Below, in pieces: positions 61,931-64,000 of a stretch of 64,000 nt of DNA. Within the stretch, counting starts at the first letter, position 1. The number at the start of each line of letters is the position of its first letter. Origin of the DNA: Apus apus (Eukaryota > Chordata > Aves > Apodiformes > Apodidae); the NCBI RefSeq assembly GCF_020740795.1, contig NC_067294.1, positions 1,116,001 through 1,180,000 on the forward strand, written 5' to 3'. A program made the translations under genes and the position numbers. The notes under the pieces are model-generated. The model worked only from the letters and a program-made list of their open reading frames with translations, was not told the DNA's origin and made no database searches.

Positions 61931-62187
61931 TGAGGGGATGGTTTTAAGCTGAAAGGGGAGATTTAGGTGAGACATTAGGAAGAAATTCTTTCCCATGAGG
62001 GTGGGAGACACTGGCCCAGGTTTCCTAGAGAAGCTGTGGCTGCCCCATCCCTGGCAGTGCTCAAGGGCAGGTTGGATGGGGCTTGGAGCAGCTTGGTCTG
62101 GTGGGAGGTGTCCCTGCCCATGGCAGGGGAGTCAGAACTGGATCGTCTTTGAGGTTCCTCCAACCCAAACCAGTCTGGAATTCAACA
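61931..62187 (+). mobile_element. CR1 retroposon 3' fragment
   Basis: Sense CR1 of about 257 bp: GATTTAGGTGAGACATTAGG, AAGAAATTCTTTCCCATGAG, GGTGGGAGACACTGGCCCAG, GGTGTCCCTGCCCATGGCAG and CCTCCAACCCAAACC appear in consensus order. It is the longest sense copy in the window and moderately diverged. Confidence 0.95.
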
Positions 62188-63289
62188 TGCCCCCATTTCC
62201 TCCTGCTGCCTTCTGTCTGATACCAGCTCTGCTGCATTCACTCAGCCAAGCCAGCTGCATTTCTCTCCTGAAAAACCAAAGAACCAGTGAAATCAAAGTC
62301 TCCCTGCAAACACGGCACCTAGCTGTACCCACCAGAGGGGACTGTGCCGCTCAACCCTGCCTTGCCTCAAGTACTTTTTCTGTCAAGACTGTAGATTCTG
62401 ATGTACAAACTAAAATTGACTCCTTTTTTTTCCTTCTGCATGCCCCACAGTTATCAGAATCATTGCTGCTTTTTATACAGTAAATAGGAAGAGATGCTTT
62501 TAAAACTCTCTTGTTTCCTGAGTCAGGATGCCAGTGAGCTATGAATAATGAAAAAAAAAAAAAAAAAAAATGTTGCATGAATGGCTGAGACCCAGCAGAG
62601 AATTTTAACTAGCAAAGAGTAACAGCATTAGGACTGCAACACAACCCCCCTCGCTGCTGCTGGATGAAGCACTTGTTAAAGGAGCCTGGCCAGCCGTGGT
62701 GCCAGCGTCCCAAGGTGGCACGTGCCACATGGTCCGGCCACTGCTCCCCTGCCAGCCCCTTCCTCCTGACTGCAGGAGAACTGGCAGGTCCTCAACCTGC
62801 AAATGCCAAGAGATCCATCAAAGCAACGATTTACAAATATCATCCTGGGCTCTAGTAATATTTTTTGCAGCGGGTAATAACGCACTTCCCTTCCTCCTTC
62901 CAAAAAAGCAGCATTAGTTCATGATCCAATTTTGGAAGCGTTGTGTTACATTTTGGGGGGGTTGTGCTCTTGCAGGAGCAGCTCATACGTTCACTCTCAC
63001 TTCTCGTGTGGGACTTGGTCACAGCTGGATGCAGTTTCTTCCTGACTTCTTTTCAGACTGCTGAAACATTAAAATCTTTCATGCTGTTGGAAAATGTTAA
63101 TTTGTTTGGCTGAACACAAACAACTGGCAATGCCTTAAGCTCTTCACTATTTCCTTTTTCTTCCTCCCCCCTCAACTCTCTCTGAAGCTCTACTCGCTGC
63201 TTCTTTAAACTGATCTCCAACATTATATTATTTATGAATAAAGGTCACCCCGTGAGGAAATGGCACATCTACTAGAAAACAATGTGCAC

Positions 63290-63530
63290 TTTCTAAATTT
63301 GAACCAAGTCGTTTCCGTTCTTTGATTTAAGTTTAGTTACTTCCTGTGGTTTCTTGTCCTGCGCCGCTGCTGAATCTTTGGATGGGCTCCAGGATAAATT
63401 GCACTCCTTCAATGAAATTAGAAACTGCGGCAACAGGCGGCTTAGCTAGTACAGCCAGTAAACAGCACTTACACTAAGTATTAGCCCACTTAGTGTTTTG
63501 ACGAAGAGTGGTTAATTACCTGGGCAAGGT
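63290..63530 (+). promoter_or_regulatory. Candidate intronic enhancer with an ETS-RUNX composite site
   Basis: ACTTCCTGTGGTTT at 63339-63352 overlaps an ETS core (GGAAGT on the other strand) with a RUNX core (TGTGGTTT). The block also carries TTCTTTGATT (TCF-like) and GGTTAATTACC (homeodomain-like). ETS factors are ERK effectors, which would fit an ERK-induced feedback gene such as SPRY4. This link is inference. Confidence 0.35.
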
Positions 63531-64000
63531 GACCTATCGAGTCCGCCCCACGCGCGCTCCCCGGAGCCGGACGTCTGCTCCCACGCTGCTTTGTGACCAG
63601 ACAAGCTGCTGAGCAAGAACTTCCCCTCCCACAGGAGGACTGGAAGCAGCCGTGGAGACCAGCAGCTCCCTGGGGCCGTGGGACATGGGACACTTCCTCA
63701 GCAAAGCCAGACCACCCTCCTGCAGGCAGAGCCTGGCTCAGCCCCACACGCCCCAGCATCTTTTACCAGGCTGAGCTCTGATGAGCCTCGATTTTGCATC
63801 AGTTTTTTTTAGGGATCAGGGTCAACTGGGGGAAATCCCCAACCCTCAGAAAAGTCATTTCAGGCAGTTTGCCAACAAAAACAGACACAAATATGCATCA
63901 GGAACCCTGAGATGTGCTTTCCCTTGGTAACATGGTGAGGGGGCACCGTGGGAACAGCAGCCCTCCCAGAACCAGAGGATCTACCCGTGGCCAAGGTCAG

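Larger units (their letters stand above)
55206..64000 (+). other. First intron of the downstream gene, to the window end
   Basis: No Sprouty-type coding exon is found on either strand, so the gene continues to the right. The region holds one CR1 fragment, A/C tracts, an A20 run (62551-62570) and several blocks rich in developmental-factor motifs (60025-60240, 61590-61740, 63290-63530). Other open frames are short and lack family resemblance. Confidence 0.5.

Noticed and set aside
1..64000. Bacterial-style systems, CRISPR arrays, operons, rRNA or tRNA genes
   Set aside because: None seen. The exon structure of FGF1, CR1 elements and CpG islands mark this as vertebrate nuclear DNA.

Overview
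This window is nuclear DNA from a vertebrate, almost certainly a bird. Coding density is very low: one gene split by introns, GT/AG splice sites, CpG islands, simple repeats, and short truncated CR1 retroposons in the typical avian form. No bacterial-type operon, CRISPR array, rRNA, recognisable tRNA or intact mobile element was seen.

The only gene identified from its protein is FGF1 (acidic fibroblast growth factor) on the plus strand. Its three coding exons lie at 7594-7762, 11536-11639 and 12716-12910. They splice in frame (169+104+195 nt) into exactly 155 residues plus a stop, the usual FGF1 length. Receptor- and heparin-contact residues are conserved. Bases 1-7573 are the 5' flank or the intron below the non-coding leader exons, which were not found. 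The 3'UTR begins at 12911 and carries AU-rich elements and several possible poly(A) signals.

From about 14.1 to 54.2 kb no protein gene is supported. This intergenic stretch holds CR1 fragments, A/C-rich and poly(A)/poly(T) tracts, a clean 25-bp minisatellite (19597-19852), a CpG-rich patch (15.38-15.96 kb) and several blocks that look like conserved regulatory DNA. The most distinctive of these is a nested inverted repeat with two opposed octamer motifs (24501-24584).

At 54.2-55.2 kb there is a strong CpG island ending in a plus-strand splice donor at 55205/55206. In the conserved vertebrate order, the gene downstream of FGF1 in the same orientation is SPRY4, so this is most likely the SPRY4 promoter and first exon. 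The single SPRY4 coding exon is not in the window and should lie beyond 64 kb. The promoter has an unusual layout: an NRF1-type box followed 25-29 bp later by CCATTCAT(A/G)A, repeated with about 50-bp spacing. Minus-strand splice signals to its left suggest a divergent antisense RNA, as seen at human SPRY4. The remaining 55.2-64 kb would be the first intron, with several enhancer-like blocks. If correct, the window joins an FGF ligand to a feedback inhibitor of FGF/ERK signalling.
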